NCBI GenBank assembly: GCA_943735955.1
Contig: OX030955.1
Location: 3,674,835-3,738,834 of the forward strand
From: Piscicola geometra
Taxonomy: Eukaryota > Annelida > Clitellata > Hirudinida > Piscicolidae
Direction of reading: 5' to 3'
DNA: 64,000 bases
The first letter of the stretch is position 1, and each line of letters starts with the position of its first letter. Below are positions 1 through 56,383 of this stretch, one piece after another. A program made the position numbers and the translations under genes. The notes under the pieces are model-generated. The model did no database searches and had not been told where the DNA came from. It was given only the letters and a program-made list of their open reading frames with translations.

Positions 1-3000
1 AGATAATTGAATTTTTGATAAAATCTAGTTTATTATAATAGTTTATTCATAAATATCTACAGTTGTAAAATTATAATGCAAGGAATTTGGGAGTTTCTTA
101 ATTTAGTGCCTCCAAACGAATGAAATAAAACTTCATTCCAATCCACAACAAGAATTTTGAAGAATAAACTCATACACATTAACTAAATCTCTAAAACATA
201 TTTTAATGAAAATAATATATATTATTAAAAATAACATATTTCAATAAACAATAAAATCAACTCAAGCTGAGTGGCTATTTAGGGCAAGGATACAAATGTT
301 ATAGCTAGTCCACGTGGACCTAATTGTTGATGTTTAATTGTACCCAGTTGGCAAATTCCATCTTCTTCGCATAATGAACTTCCGCCCATCTCAGCCTTAC
401 ATCACTGCATTCCGTCAAACTTTATCGTTTTTATTGGGTTTATACTTTTGGATCTCTGATCTACCGTGAAATACCAATTTATTCGCACACATTTGAATCA
501 TTTTTTCTCGAACATCTAAAATAAATGTCTTTTTTAAACTAGTTTCAAAAATTCTAAATTGATAAATACGGTAATTCTTTGCCCATTAGTTTTTCTATTC
601 TCGATCCGTTTTTTATGTTCTTTTGAATACTTCAAAAGCGTAAACGTAAGTAAATTAAAAAATTTCTTCAAAATAGGGCATTTTAAAAGAAATTGAAAAA
701 GATTAAAGCGAAAAAAAAGTATAGAGTTAACTGAAAAAACAGACTTTTTACGAAATAACTAGCAGTATAGAAGAGAATTTTTTTTACAGATATTTAAAAT
801 CTAAAAATGTACCACATAAATAATAATAAAATTTATAGATATAAAAAAACCCAAAGTACGATTATCTTAACTTAGATTCAAAATTCATTAATAATTTTTC
901 TCTTCCGTGCCGCCGCCAAAAGACACATGCACATGCGTGTGTGTCCAAAAGAGCAGTTCACCAGCGATAAAACACATCAATTAGCATCAATGCATCCATT
1001 CATCAATTCATCCTCGTCACGCTCCGTTGCTCCTTGTCCACCTCCTTTGCCTTCATAACTAGCCACCATCTTTCTCTTTTTCTCTCTCTCTCTTTCTCTC
1101 TGTTTCATCATCGTCTATATATTCTTATTTAGTTTTTATCTCTTTTTGAAAACAATTTTCAATATACATTTTTATCGTATCTTTTAGTTATACAAAATTT
1201 TAAAAACTGATGTAAATAATGTTTCCATATTAGAAAATTTAATTTTTAAGTTTTAACTATGCTTTCAGACGTTTTATCACTTCATTATATATGTTTTTTC
1301 TTTCACATTTTTCTTTCTTTCCATCTTTTTCTTTTGCTATATTTTACACGTATATTGATTCCTTCGTCTCATTTTTTTCCATCCTCACTTTCATCTTTCA
1401 AAGGAGGCTGCAGTCAAGCGATGACAAACACTCTCTAAAGACGCACTATGGTGAAGCCAGTAGGGAGTCTGTGTGCTGTTGATGATGATTACGATGGTGA
1501 TGATGATAACACGATTTTTGTGATGCTGATAAGGTTTTTATTGTTGCCAACGAACCGTTATTTTTGTTTTCAGTGACCTTGGTTAACATCTAATTTTTTA
1601 TATATCTTTTATCTCAAAAAAGGTTTAAAGCCCTTCATCCTATTAACTCAACGTTTTTCGACCTTAAACCAACTCTTAACAATCTTTTGAGTATGCTCTT
1701 CATAAGTATTATATCGTCTCTTCTATTCAACTCATTTACAAAAACAATAATTAATTATTTTTGTATTTTTATATCACTCTATGTATCAATATCTTATTTT
1801 TTGGAAATTTACAGAACAAACTAAAAAATGCTACTTGTTCACTACTCACCTAAATCAATACTTGATACTTATTGCTTCATCGTAACAACCACTATAATCC
1901 CTTTTCTCAATCAACATCACCAAAAATAAAATCTATCACCACTCTTCCTCTACCATCATCATCACCACCCTTTTTCTACCATCATCATCGCCACCACAAT
2001 CATCTTCCCTACCACATTGCACTTTGTTTACTCTAGCGTGTCTCCAGACGCTCCTCCTTATATTTTATTTATTATGAGACTTAACTCATATACAAAAAGT
2101 TGAAATGAGAAAAAAATGAAACGATAAAAAGATTTTAAAAAGCATAGAATTACAAAGATTTTTTACAAATACGTTTTTACTATGAAATCATGAATAATAA
2201 TTTGTATGAAAGGTTTGGTGTGCATAAAAATATCAACTTTTTTATTTAAAATATTTCAATAAGACTCCTATGTGTTCGCCTAAACACAAGCGTACTGATA
2301 CAATACTCTTACGTTCAAATTCTTTGGCAATTTATTACCTAATTTCCAGTGATTCAATAACCCTTTGACGTTGCAAGAAAGAGTCTAGAATGCGAGAGAT
2401 GATGGATAGAGCTGGAGCTTTGCAATATAGATGCTTTGATCGCAAACTATTTTAAGATTTAAACAAATTAATTGTAATAAATTATGAAATATTAGTTTAC
2501 TGGATATATTATTTTCCAAAAAAATAATTAAAAATGTTTTAACATATCCTGTTTTGCTGTAAAGCCAAAAAACTGATTTTATAGGAATGTTTTTTAAACA
2601 AACAAATTTATGGCTTAAATGAGAACTAAAATATAATTTAAAAGTTACTAAAAATATTAAATTAAATAATTTCTTTTTTTTATTTTTCCAATTTCAAAAA
2701 CAAACAAACGACGAGCGTATTTTTCAAAATATAAAAAGTAACGAAATAATCTAGAATATTTGTCAACGCAGGCAAAGTGAAGCAGAAGTAATGGAAAGAG
2801 AGCTTTGTTCCCGGACCGAAGCTGTCAATCAGAGTCATAATTAGTGCCTAGAAGATTGGATGAATGGGTAGGCGGGTGGGTAAATGAATGGGGAAAGAGA
2901 TGGGTGCGTGGCTGAATGGGTGGATGAATATATAGATGGTCAATGAATGGATGAAAAAGTGGATGAATGGAAGGGTGAATAGGTGTTTAGTCGGTAAAAA

Positions 3001-3970
3001 GGTGGTTGGGGAGAGCTCCAAATGTGCGAAAAGAAAATAAATAGAAAAATGGTGGAACGGGTTGATAAGTGAATGGATTATGTGAAAGAATTTAGAGAAA
3101 TATAGGATTCAGTGAAAAAGTTGTAGATTAACGAATTATTGTAATTTTCAGAAATGGGTGAAAAAAATTTTGTTCCAAACCTTCAGGCTATTAAAAAAAA
3201 TTCTTACTAAGAAGCTTAAACAGAAATATCTTTCTTTTTTCTATAAGAAAACATAGTTGTGCATTAGAATATATATTGGGTCAGTTTTTATATATAATTT
3301 CATCAAATAATAGCACCTTAACTATGGGTCATCAAGTGAGTTATACGTCTCTTTATGAATTATTTATAAGTTATCTTCTTTAATAATTAAATTAAAGAAA
3401 TACCTTTTCAAAAAGTGAAATCTTAAATAAATATATTTCTTTAGATTAAAAAAAACAAATAATCCCATATTTAGAAAATACTGCATTTTAATTCTTTTAA
3501 AAAGATTTAATTATTAAAAATACTTATAAAACTCTATTAAAACAGTATGAAATACTTTTAATTCATTTTAAAAACTAGAGAAAAGCACTTTAAACCTGAA
3601 AACACATTAACAAAAAGCCCATAGATGCACATAGAACATTAAAGGATGGATTCATCAGGAGTTTTGCGCGAAATTCACTAGAGAGCGATTTTCTCTGACG
3701 GCCGGGAGAACACCTAATTGTTATTCCAGTCTCGCCAGTAGCTAGGAAATTAGTGATGGTAGGCCGCTTGAAAAATCTTTCGTGGCGAAAGAATGAAAAA
3801 TGGGTAAAAGGAAAAAGAAACGCATAAAGCAATGAAAAGATTGAAAAAGGTAAAAATATTTAAATAAAGTATTTTTCTGTTAGTATTGTTGAATTAGTAT
3901 TGAATCAAAATCTACAGTAGACATCAAAATTATAAAAGCAAACAAACGTAAGACCAAACACATGACTCAC
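1..3970. other. AT-rich stretch, probably an intron of the trh gene
   Basis: The last recognised trh exon ends at a GT donor at 3970 with PAS-B unfinished, so this region should be intron. I found no match to the expected next part of PAS-B on the minus strand. Contents: a degenerate TGAATGGA-type tandem stretch at about 2850-2975, CAT-rich runs near 1880-2000, and a G+C-richer island at 3640-3791. Confidence 0.6.
3640..3791. other. G+C-richer island with a perfect hairpin
   Basis: It stands out from the AT-rich surroundings. It contains TCTTTCG-TGG-CGAAAGA at 3775-3791, a perfect 7-bp stem with a 3-base loop, and a minus-strand frame of 80 codons (3832-3590) that matches no family I know. 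Conserved non-coding DNA or an old repeat are both possible. Confidence 0.3.
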
Positions 3971-26539
<22,569 letters not shown>

Positions 26540-27630
26540 TGACGATTCGATGGTGCTTGTGCTTTGGAGACAGTGTTGCTTCGATGTTAGTTGCTTGTAG
26601 TAGTAGTAGTACGGAGATAACGGGTTTTTGGCGATAGATTGGTGGTTTGTAGACTAAGAAAGACTTTCAAGAAAACTCTTGAATTTCGGTTGCTGAGTTT
26701 GAGCGGTTAGAAGAGAATTTACTGGTTGCTCAATATAAACAATTTTTACAATAATATACTTTTTTTTAAAGTTTTCCAATTTTCCTTCCTTTATTCAGCT
26801 TTTTTAAGTAGAAAAGTCTTTTCGGTGGTTTTGTTGCTCACTCGAAGAGCTAAAAATTTTTTTGATGATTTGATGAGTGCAGGATAGTGACTGTTTGAGT
26901 AACTTGGAAAAATAAAGAGAAGTATGAAGATTCGATTCAATTGTTCACCATGTGAGAGTCCCTTCAAAAATGAGTTTTTACAATGACTCGAAATAAGTTG
27001 TCAATGATTTTAAAACTATTTTTATGGATTTTTAAATTAAGTAGAAACAAACATTCGTAAAAATATTTTAAATATTTAATTTTTATCTATTTTTTCCAAA
27101 ACAATACTTTTTTGTTCAGTCGCAAACTTTTAAATAACTTATTTTAACACTTTTTAATGAATAACTGGTACTTTCGAAGTTAAATTTGAATTTGAATTTT
27201 ATCTTATTGTAAACAAATCAAGATAAAAAGTTGTGAAACTTTGTATTTTAATTGTTAAGTTCACTACTTTGTGTTTTTGTAACATTAAAATAATGAAATA
27301 TTATCTGAAATCTTTGTATTTATTATCAAATTATTTTGATTTCCATAGTTTAGAAATTGATTAACGACTAGTTTATGGAGGAAAAAAAGTGTTTTGTTGT
27401 TGAACACTATTCTTAAACTTTACAATAATCAGTTATCATATTTTCATATTAATTTTACATGTCAAAGTTTAAAGTTTATTTCTCAAATAAATTATTCTTA
27501 TAAAATAATGTAATAACTTGAAGTTCGATCGCATTGAAGAAACTATAAATTAGTAATTCTCTTTGCTATGCTTTGCGCAGAGCTGCTCTTTTCCGGTCGG
27601 AGCTTGCGTGAATATTTTTGCAATGACTGG

Positions 27631-27642
27631 ACTTTATATATA
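27631..27642 (-). promoter_or_regulatory. Possible TATA box of the trh gene
   Basis: On the minus strand TATATATAAAG is followed about 30 bp downstream by a G+C-richer segment (27570-27610), about 1.1 kb upstream of the trh ATG. It fits a core promoter by position and sequence only. Confidence 0.3.
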
Positions 27643-28387
27643 AGCATGTGTCGTGAATGGAAGGAAAGATGGCAGTCATGATGATGATAGTTATGATAGT
27701 GATGATAGTGTTGATGATGATAATAATTTTCTATTATAGAGAAGATGCTGAAGGAGATTTTTGTATCAAATATCTTCAGAGATGGATTTATTGAAGATGT
27801 TGAATTAAAAACGAAAATATAGAGTTCGGTAATAATATGAGTTTTATCTTTAAAAATTGCTAGTTTTTTAAAGATGTTATCTTATATTACAACTTTAAAA
27901 TGTAAAACGAAGAAAAAATAAACATAAAATGATTTAAATCACACGGGGCCAGCTAATTGATGCTAATTCATTTAGATTTTACTTTTTTTATAAAATATTC
28001 GACAATATAACACATTAGGCACTACCAAGAAAACAAACATGTCAAAACACACACACAAAACACACTTATAAAAGCACACACACACGTCGTAGGTCCACGT
28101 TACGTTCAGACGTGCCTTGCAAGCGTCTGCCTAGTTATAACGCCATGAATGAGTGTGAGCGAGAACTGTAGATTCATGCACGATCTTTTCCTTCTAATGT
28201 GCTTTAGTTTAAATCATATCACGAACAGATAGGTAATAAATTGAATTGGTATATTCGGTAAATCTTCTAAAACTAAGCAAATATTGTTCAAGTTATTAAA
28301 GCCGAAAACCTCAAACTACAATAAGGATCGGAGAAAAAAGAATCTTGAAAGAGCGAAAACGGGATGTAGATGAGAAGTAGAGAGAGA

Positions 28388-28560
28388 GAGGGTAGGCAAG
28401 GGAGGGGTGCATTTGATTGGGCACGAGCACAGCGGTCACGTACGTATTGAAAGCATGCTCTGCAGGCTGCTGCTACTCTTCTGCGTGACGTGGGTCCTGA
28501 TTGGCTAGTCTTCGTGCGGTCGTTTGTCAGTTTAATATCTGCATTCCTCCCCCTCTTTCC
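28388..28560 (-). promoter_or_regulatory. G+C-richer segment with CCAAT boxes upstream of trh
   Basis: Read on the minus strand it has two CCAAT motifs (near 28416 and 28501), a CACGTCAC site and a polypurine/polypyrimidine run at 28378-28408. It lies about 1.9 kb upstream of the trh start. The overlapping 102-codon minus-strand frame (28596-28288) resembles nothing known and is probably chance. Confidence 0.25.
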
Positions 28561-29582
28561 TTTATCTGTAGTTTTAATTTTTTTTGAGTTTTTCAAATGA
28601 TATTGTTTATTTTTTTTATATTTTTGAAGTTTATTTTCAGATGTATGTTTGTATTTAATCTTTGTTTTATCAATTTCATTGAATCATAAATGTTTCATAG
28701 GAATACCATAAAGTTATCTGTTTTTCTCAATTTCTTTTATAAGTGATTTCATCTTTTATAACTTTTTTTGAATTTCACTTAATGAGATATTTCAAGAAGT
28801 AACTTATTTTTCTAATAAGTCAAACTGTAATTTAATACAAGTAAATTGTTAAATATATATTAACTATTTATTTTCAGGAATTATGAAAGCTATTTCTAGA
28901 TCTTATTTTAAACAAATACTTGAAAAAAATGTTTAATAATACATTTCAATGATCTATTTTTTAATGTACTTTGAGTCTTATTGTTTAGGTTCAATTAACC
29001 TTTTTTGAGAATATACGTATATTTTGTTCCAAGAGGGTCGTTTAGTAATTCTACGAACGTTTCCACGCACATGCACGTGTTTGGTTGTTGCGTGAGAACT
29101 ATTCAGACGCGCGATGTAGTTTGTATACTTTTGTAGTTCTATGATTTTTCGGTATTTGGTTTCAAAAACTTAAAAGTACCTGTTGAGTTCTTGAACGAAT
29201 GAAAATATCTTTTTAAGAAATTTACATACGTGTTTTAAGAAGCTCATACGTTGAAACTCAACTATTATTATCGCACACCCTTCGAAAAGTCATACTAAAC
29301 TTTAACCAGCATTCTAGCAACCAGATTTAGCCAAAACACCCTTGAACAGACTCAACAACAACTGCAGCAAAGAAAAAATTCATCAGAGGACTTCTTGCAA
29401 TTCGAGTGAATTAGATGCGCTAATACAAGGAAACGAAGGGCTGGGACAGATGAAGATGATGGATGCGTATGTGAAGTGTTAACTCGTGCAAGCTCCTGCC
29501 GACTGAAAGGCGAAGATTTATGGCAAGTGTCATTAGGAAAGGTTATGTTGCAGCGTCTTAGAGCTGCTTGGGGGGCGTTGTA

Positions 29583-29646
29583 ACTTGAAATTGAAATTTC
29601 TTTCTTACTTGAAATTGAATATTCTTTCTTACTTGAAATTGAAATA
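29583..29646. repeat. 24-bp tandem repeat, about 2.7 copies
   Basis: The unit ACTTGAAATTGAAATTTCTT plus TCTT is repeated with one or two changes per copy. Confidence 0.7.
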
Positions 29647-32461
29647 GTTTGGTGTTTCACAATATTTATCTCCTACTCTTTTATTTGTTGTTTAGTTATT
29701 TAAACAAATCGAATATTCCATTTGGATGTTGAATTCAGGTTAATATACCTAAAAATAGAAATAGTTAAGCTATAAAGTAGCTACTTGATAAATGAAAAAT
29801 TGACGAGTGTACCGCAACGGCACAAGAAAGTTTATGGATGGTAATTCGAGTAGAAATTTGTAGCCAATAATTTGTGTACAGTAATTTAGTATTTAGAGGT
29901 CGTAATTATGGTAAATAGATTATGCGCTAGTAAAGTATGTCCTGTCTCTATGCTTGCTTGTTACGTCGGTAATTGTCTAGCGTTTGGTCTGACGTAGGGA
30001 TAATGGCTCTTGCTAAAATTAATGTCTACGAGGTAAAAAGGAGTCTCCATTCAGTAAACGAAAGGCAGTATAGTTAACCTACAAGCGTATTAAAATTGAA
30101 AAAATGTGGTAAGGGTTTAAGAAATTATTTTTAAAGAAAGGAATCTTGAGATTTCATATTTTGAATTAACTTAAACAATTATTCCTATTCTTCACAATAT
30201 TCAACTCAATCAAACACAAATCCTAAGTAGAGAGCGACTAAAGAAAAAAGAGATTTGAAGACACTGATTTTTATGTACATTGGGAAACATACACGCACAA
30301 ACAAACGCCTCAAGTATACACACTCATTTCGCTGGCCATTAAGCGTACATCTTGTTTACACTTTATTTCACGTACACGTCACACTCCACTATGGGTCTTC
30401 ATAGACTCTCTTGCTGATCTGGTGCCAGGGTTCTGTGATTTCATTTAAAAGATCCCTTTTTGATTTATTTTTCTGAAAATTCTATTATGTCTTCGAAATA
30501 ATAAAAAAGGAACATTAACAGATGGAGTTTGGAAAAATCTTTAAGATTAATATTTCTGCATTAACATCTTTTTTTTGCTTTTCTTCACATTGCAAAAGCT
30601 TGAAAACCTATTAAGATTAGAGAAGACTTGATTCTTTCATGTGCTCAAGATATGTCGTGAAATTAAAGGCGAGTAGGCTGGCAGTTAGATCCATTTTTCG
30701 AATGACACTGTTGCAAAATGAGCTGACATTGACTAAAGACATTGAAATTCGGCTTATTAAAAAGTACAGAATTCATCGTGTTTTGCCATTCAGCTTGCCG
30801 AATCGACACTCTTCTTGGTTAAGTTCAGTCTGATCGATACATTTCGAGCATTCTATCAAAATATTTTTGAGGGGTGATCCGCATGAGAAAAAAATTATAT
30901 GTTTCGTTCGTTTTCAGAAGTAATTGACAATGAAAAGAAGTGAGAGAATAGAGTGGTTGTTTAAATAAGTTTGTAGAATATATTGAACTTGTAATATATA
31001 AATTAATTGAACAATTGAATATTAAACATGGGGCATTTGGAGAAAATATATTTAAAAACTGCGTTGAATAACAATTCCAAAACACAAAGAATGTAAAGGA
31101 AGAAACTCAGGAGCGCTGAAAGGCTGTCTTGAAAGTTTCAATTAAAATGCAAATTGAATGAGGGCACAGCGAATACAAATACCCTTACGCCATTTTGCAA
31201 AACAGAAATGAAAAATACACTTTCAATTGCTTCTGGAAAATTACATTTCAATTTCGCTTTAGAAAGTTAAAATAAGTTTTTCCTAAATTTTTATACCGTG
31301 TTTTAATTTTGTCTGATTTTATTTTAATTATACTGTTACGCTGTAATTTTTTTATTAAATTTCTTGCTTTCACATTTCTTTATGAAAAGTCATTGTCCTA
31401 GTCGCTATAAGAATAATAAGTTTTAAAGGAAAAAAATGTGGTTTAAACTTGGATTTAATTTCTCCCGTTTTATAATTGGGTACGAAAAAAATTATAAATT
31501 TGTTTTATTTACCTTTATACTCAAAAAAAATTATAATAATATTATTTCAGTCTTTAAAAATACAAAGTAGCTCAAAATAAATTTAAGTGTAAATTGAGTT
31601 TGAGTAATTTAGGGAGGGAGTCTTACACGCGTCTGACAGCACGTGACAGGATAAGGGGATTATGAGTGGTATTCGTGACTACGGCCAGTACTGGGACACT
31701 ATCTAGAACTATTCTCTTCAAAGTTGATTAAATTAAATCTGTCGAAAAGATTTAACCCTTTTCAATTTGAGTAAACTTTATCTGTGAAGTTCATGATAGA
31801 ATACTGCACAGATAAATAGAATCTTATCACTCAAAACAGATTGTATTTTCGTATACGTACTGTTTTAAACTGATTTGAATACATGAGATATTTTCGAATT
31901 TAAATATTGTATACGAACATTGAGTTGATAAATTGTGTTTTTAAAACTATTTTAAAATAAAATGTATCATAGGAACAAGATTAAGTATTCACATTTTTTA
32001 ACATAATTATTTTAATTTTATTTTCTCTATAAATAAAATGTCATAGTTTATATTTATATAAAGTAATCGTTTTAGTTTCCAATGACCAATATTAGATATC
32101 ATTTAGATCCTAGTTTGGAATTTTCAAAATATAGTAACTATTAAATGAATGCTTTAATGTATTTTATCTTTTAGAAGCTAAAAATTAAAAAAAACTTCAT
32201 CATTAAACGCTGTTCTTTCTTAATAACATTGATAAAAATAGCAAGAATATTCTCCCTAATTTTTTAATACAAAAACTAATTGAACTTATAGTTTATAATT
32301 ATAATATTTTATAATTAAAATAAATACATTTTTTAAGCAACGGGAACCCAGCTAGAAATATGCTATCATGATTTCTATGGATAAATGTTGATAAAACATT
32401 TGATGAAAGTTAGTTAAATAGTTAAAATAATTAGTTTCTAAAACAAGATAAATAGTAGAAT

Positions 32462-32499
<38 letters not shown>

Positions 32500-32528
32500 T
32501 CGATTTCTATAGCGCTCTTTCCTCAAAT
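32462..32528 (-). mobile_element. Second copy of the LINE/SINE 3' end with (TGAT)n tail
   Basis: On the minus strand this reads the same block as 17350-17385: AAATTTGAGGAAAGAGCGCTATAGAAAT, followed by about nine TGAT units. Only about 45 unique bases remain, so it is a severely 5'-truncated insertion between trh and the MTMR gene. Confidence 0.6.
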
Positions 32529-34051
32529 TTCTTTCGTTTCTCTTTTTATAACTCTTTACAAATAATTTGAAAATAATCAAAGCAATTTTTATATGTTAAT
32601 ATGATTCTACAGAAGTTTTAAACCCACAATACTTAAAGAACAGCCATCAAAATTGATCACAAATATTGATTGTCTTGATTAGCTCAACTAAAAATAATAA
32701 TTTTAGTACTAAAGTAATAAATGAGACTTTGAATTATACTTAATATGATAGATAACTTAATTAATTCATTAAAATTTCAATATTTACTTGTAAACTACAT
32801 CAAAAAAACATAAGTGATTAAAACTATAGAAAATATACTTTGAATTATCTATAATGCGTCTTCTATGATTTATGGTAGTTAATCTTCGAGGTTGGCGGTT
32901 AAAATCATAAATATAATAGTTAAAATATAATTTAGTTTGAGGAAATTTGAAAGATTAAAACTTATAATAAAGTAAATAGAATGGATGATAACTTGTAGAA
33001 TACAAATACAGGTTTACTTTAAAAACACATTTAAAAATATTTAAATAACGAAAAATAATTTAAAATTAAATAAATCTAAACTTTAAAATATTTAATTTTT
33101 TATGTATCAATCGAAAATGAGCTACGAGAGCTTACATTTTTAGTAACAATAGTTTAATAGAACTTGCATTTTATGATTATGAAATAACAAATTTTCTTTA
33201 ATTTCAATATCTTTCAAAATGAAGACTGTTTTTTAAAAAGAACTTTATTATTTATAAGTTTAACTTATAATTTTATAACTATCTCAATATTGTTTATTAA
33301 TGATCTAATTATGTGTAATCTAATCATCAATAAACCTTTAATTCAATGCAGATTTGGAAGCTTGCAAGCGTAAGTCATTGTAAAGCTCTTATTTACAAAA
33401 TGCAGTTTTACAATTCCAATTACAATGTCTTTTACAAGGGTAGTTACAGAAGGATATGGCAATAATAGTTTTAAAAAAATAATTATTTATTTTTACAAGT
33501 GTTCAAATAAAGTGGTTAGTAACTAAATATGTCGAAATACAACAAAAAAGTTCAAAATATTATAATAAGATAACTGACGGTTCGATAGCCTAATATTCTA
33601 TGGCAATGAGTCTTAATTGAACATCCCAAATTGGATAAGGAATTAGTTATTTAATTGGTTATTTAATTGGTAAGCCATAATGACAAGATATAGAATTGAA
33701 AGCGCAAATCGGGGCATGCATCGATAAAGTTCGCAATGGTGGCATTGATGGAAGTGGCCAAATGATGCTCGAGGGACCCGGTGAACGAGTGGTTATATAC
33801 AGCATTTAAAGATTTAGTAATGATAATGATAATGACGATGATGATATCTCTACTAGTTGAACTGAATGACGATAGTGATGAACATGAAGATGAAGAACAT
33901 TTACAAATACAAGGGACAATGATAACGTATTTAATTTACACGAATTAATAAAAGCCCTTGTTTATCACGATCATCGTTATCACCAACAACGCTATTTTTC
34001 AACACATATAATCAAAAATTATTTTAAATCTATTTAACAGATTAACTAAAA

Positions 34052-34057
34052 TTTATT
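34052..34057 (-). terminator. Polyadenylation signal of the MTMR gene
   Basis: AATAAA on the minus strand, about 35 nt past the stop codon at 34091-34093. Confidence 0.6.
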
Positions 34058-34090
34058 AATGGATTAATTCTAATTAACTTCTCTATTCTC

Positions 34091-42688
<8,598 letters not shown>

Positions 42689-43693
42689 TCGCAGAATTGA
42701 GATGATAGCGCTATATCGTATACTTATCAATAAATATTTATATTTATTTAAACTTTAAAGTTCAAAACTAATGTTTTTAAACTCCGGATGTTAATTTACT
42801 GCCACAGAATAACAGTGATACCAAACCAGCTCTCAAAAATATAACTGAAACTATCCAAAATACTTCTTAAATACTATTTCCACAACTCCAATTTCCAAGA
42901 ACGAGACTTATTAAAAATTAGAAAAAGAATCGTTCACGAGTCCCATTGTTTTGATTTCTTTAATGAAAGCGATGTGGCAAAAAAAAGCACATAATTAAAA
43001 AATTAAATCGCAAAAACATTTTTAAACTTACAATATGAGAAAAAATATTATAATTTTAGTGAATTAATTGTATTTTCGAAATGTATCAAGTTTTAAAAGT
43101 AACTAATACTTCAAAATTCATTTGCCTCCTCAACTATTTAAATTCGACCTGATGGAAATTCTCGAACGAATGCAATTCTAAAAATGTTTAAATATTCGAT
43201 CAAATACGATTCAAATAACTTTAAACTATATGAAGCTGAATTGAACACGAGTTTAGTATTCAGTAGAGACCAACAGAACATCGGCTTCAGTTTCGGTTTC
43301 ACTGCTGAAATCGACAATCTATTTTGCTTCGGCCATGTTTCGCTTTCGGCTGAAACTAATATTTAAATAATAAATTTATTTTCATATTGTGTGTAGTTTT
43401 TTCAACTGCTCTTTCAAAGTAGAAACTGTATAAATAAATAAAATTACATTAAAAATAAGTTTTTATTTTTCGAAATATAAAAAATTAGTTTTTGAAATGA
43501 ACTAAACTGAAAAAAGTTCTTTAAGTTTGAAATATTTTAAAAATCATTATTTAATTAAAATATAATTTAAATACATTTAAAAGTAAACCATGGAATGAAT
43601 TTATTAAAAAGTAAATTCTACCTAGAAGGTATTTAAAGTTTAAATTTTAGACTCTTGAATCAAGAGTCTTAAATTAAAACTCTTAATCAAACT
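42689..43693. promoter_or_regulatory. Bidirectional promoter region between MTMR and TATDN3
   Basis: About 1 kb separates the divergent start codons. There is no CpG-rich core. The most distinctive part is 43280-43360, with several TTTCGG/GAAAC elements including AGTTTCGGTTTC. If the tentative MTMR start exon is wrong, the interval is shorter. Confidence 0.45.
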
Positions 43694-46508
<2,815 letters not shown>

Positions 46509-46514
46509 TGCTTT

Positions 46515-46542
46515 GGTGGTGGTGGTGGTGGTGGTGGTGGTG
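46515..46542. repeat. (GGT)n microsatellite in the TATDN3 3' UTR
   Basis: About nine GGT units starting just after the stop codon at 46506-46508. Confidence 0.9.
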
Positions 46543-46614
46543 AGAGTGTGGTTTATTGGTGGTTGTGGTTTCTTCTTCTATTCGAGTACTTGAAAAAAAA
46601 TTTGAAAGTTTGTT

Positions 46615-46620
46615 TTTATT
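46615..46620 (-). terminator. Polyadenylation signal candidate of the MARK gene
   Basis: AATAAA on the minus strand, about 410 nt past the MARK stop, and just beside the TATDN3 signal on the other strand. The two 3' UTRs would meet or overlap by a few bases. Confidence 0.35.
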
Positions 46621-46625
46621 GTTAA

Positions 46626-46631
46626 AATAAA
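46626..46631 (+). terminator. Polyadenylation signal candidate of TATDN3
   Basis: AATAAA on the plus strand, about 120 nt past the TATDN3 stop codon. It is the first such hexamer downstream. Confidence 0.5.
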
Positions 46632-47028
46632 TGCAATTCAAGTCTTTCAAGTATAATACATTGGCGCATAAATCCAAGCGTTGTTTTTTGAGTAGAACTT
46701 CAGATCAAAAAGTAAAAACTCCGCGATGAAATGAATTTTTATGATAACGATGCAAAAAAAGAATCAATAAATATTATCATCTTCGTTTCATGGTAATTGT
46801 AAAGGTTAAAACTTTCAAGGTAAGTTCGAAAGACAATAGCTCCACAATAGAAATTATTTGAAGGAAGTTAATTTAATATCAACATGCATCACAATATAAA
46901 AAACAAAAAGTAAGATCGCTTGGGCTATTGCTTGAACTTTTGTAACAAATAAAGAACTCATATTTTGCATCCATTTTAAAATTTCGGTTATTTCAAGAAT
47001 GAAGTTTAAAAAGAAATATTAAGTTTTA

Positions 47029-55613
<8,585 letters not shown>

Positions 55614-56383
55614 CTTGTTTTATTATTTCACTACGGGAGTATATTATCTTTTATTAAATTGTATGCTTTTTTTGCATTAATGACTCTCAATTTAGAATAA
55701 GCCACGCAATCCTGAACGTAAGGTTCTTCTTGAAAACCTGTGTGAATTTACAATAAATACCATCGCTTTAAGCACTTTCAAGGATGATAAATCAATAAGA
55801 TTGAGAAAAATCAAAGAATTTTATCGTCTCTCTATAAGGATAATTTAAAAATCAAAGTAACTTTATTTATCCTCAAACTCTCGCAAATGTAAATCGAATG
55901 GGTATAATTATTTTCATGGATTACGCTTTTAAAAGTATTTAATTTGTACTTCTTTCCTATGAGATCTTTTAACTAATCGATTAATTTTACATTCGAAGAT
56001 TAGACTACAGTTATATATGCTAGCAACCGCCGACCAAAATGTTAAGAATGTCTTCAACTTACATATAAGTATACCTAACACTTGAGAATAATTTTCAACG
56101 TATTTATAAAGAGCCTACTATAGCATGTATGATACTTGAGTTGTACAAATTTCTTTTAAGTATTTATATCTTTTCAATAAAGGCTTCTTTACCGTTTTAT
56201 ATAAATTCTCAAACCTCCCTAAGAATTTCTTTACTATTGGATATCTTAATATATCTACAGCATTCTTCAAAACTTTGATAAAATATATTTAAAACACTTT
56301 GAGAATTTTTTAACCTTAAAAATTCTTTATAATTTAAATTTTAAAAATATTTAAATAAATCGCTATTCACTGAGTTATTTCAG

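Larger units (their letters stand above)
28600..34050. other. Intergenic AT-rich DNA between trh and the MTMR gene
   Basis: No exon recognised on either strand. It holds a 24-bp tandem repeat (29583-29646), the LINE tail at 32462-32528, and very AT-rich DNA at 31900-33600. The 102-codon minus-strand frame at 29660-29352 includes the repeat and has no recognisable domain. Confidence 0.5.

Noticed and set aside
43280..43360. Interferon-response-like element AGTTTCGGTTTC in the MTMR/TATDN3 promoter
   Set aside because: It lies among several TTTCGG repeats that look like simple or transposon-derived sequence; there is no other support for IRF control.
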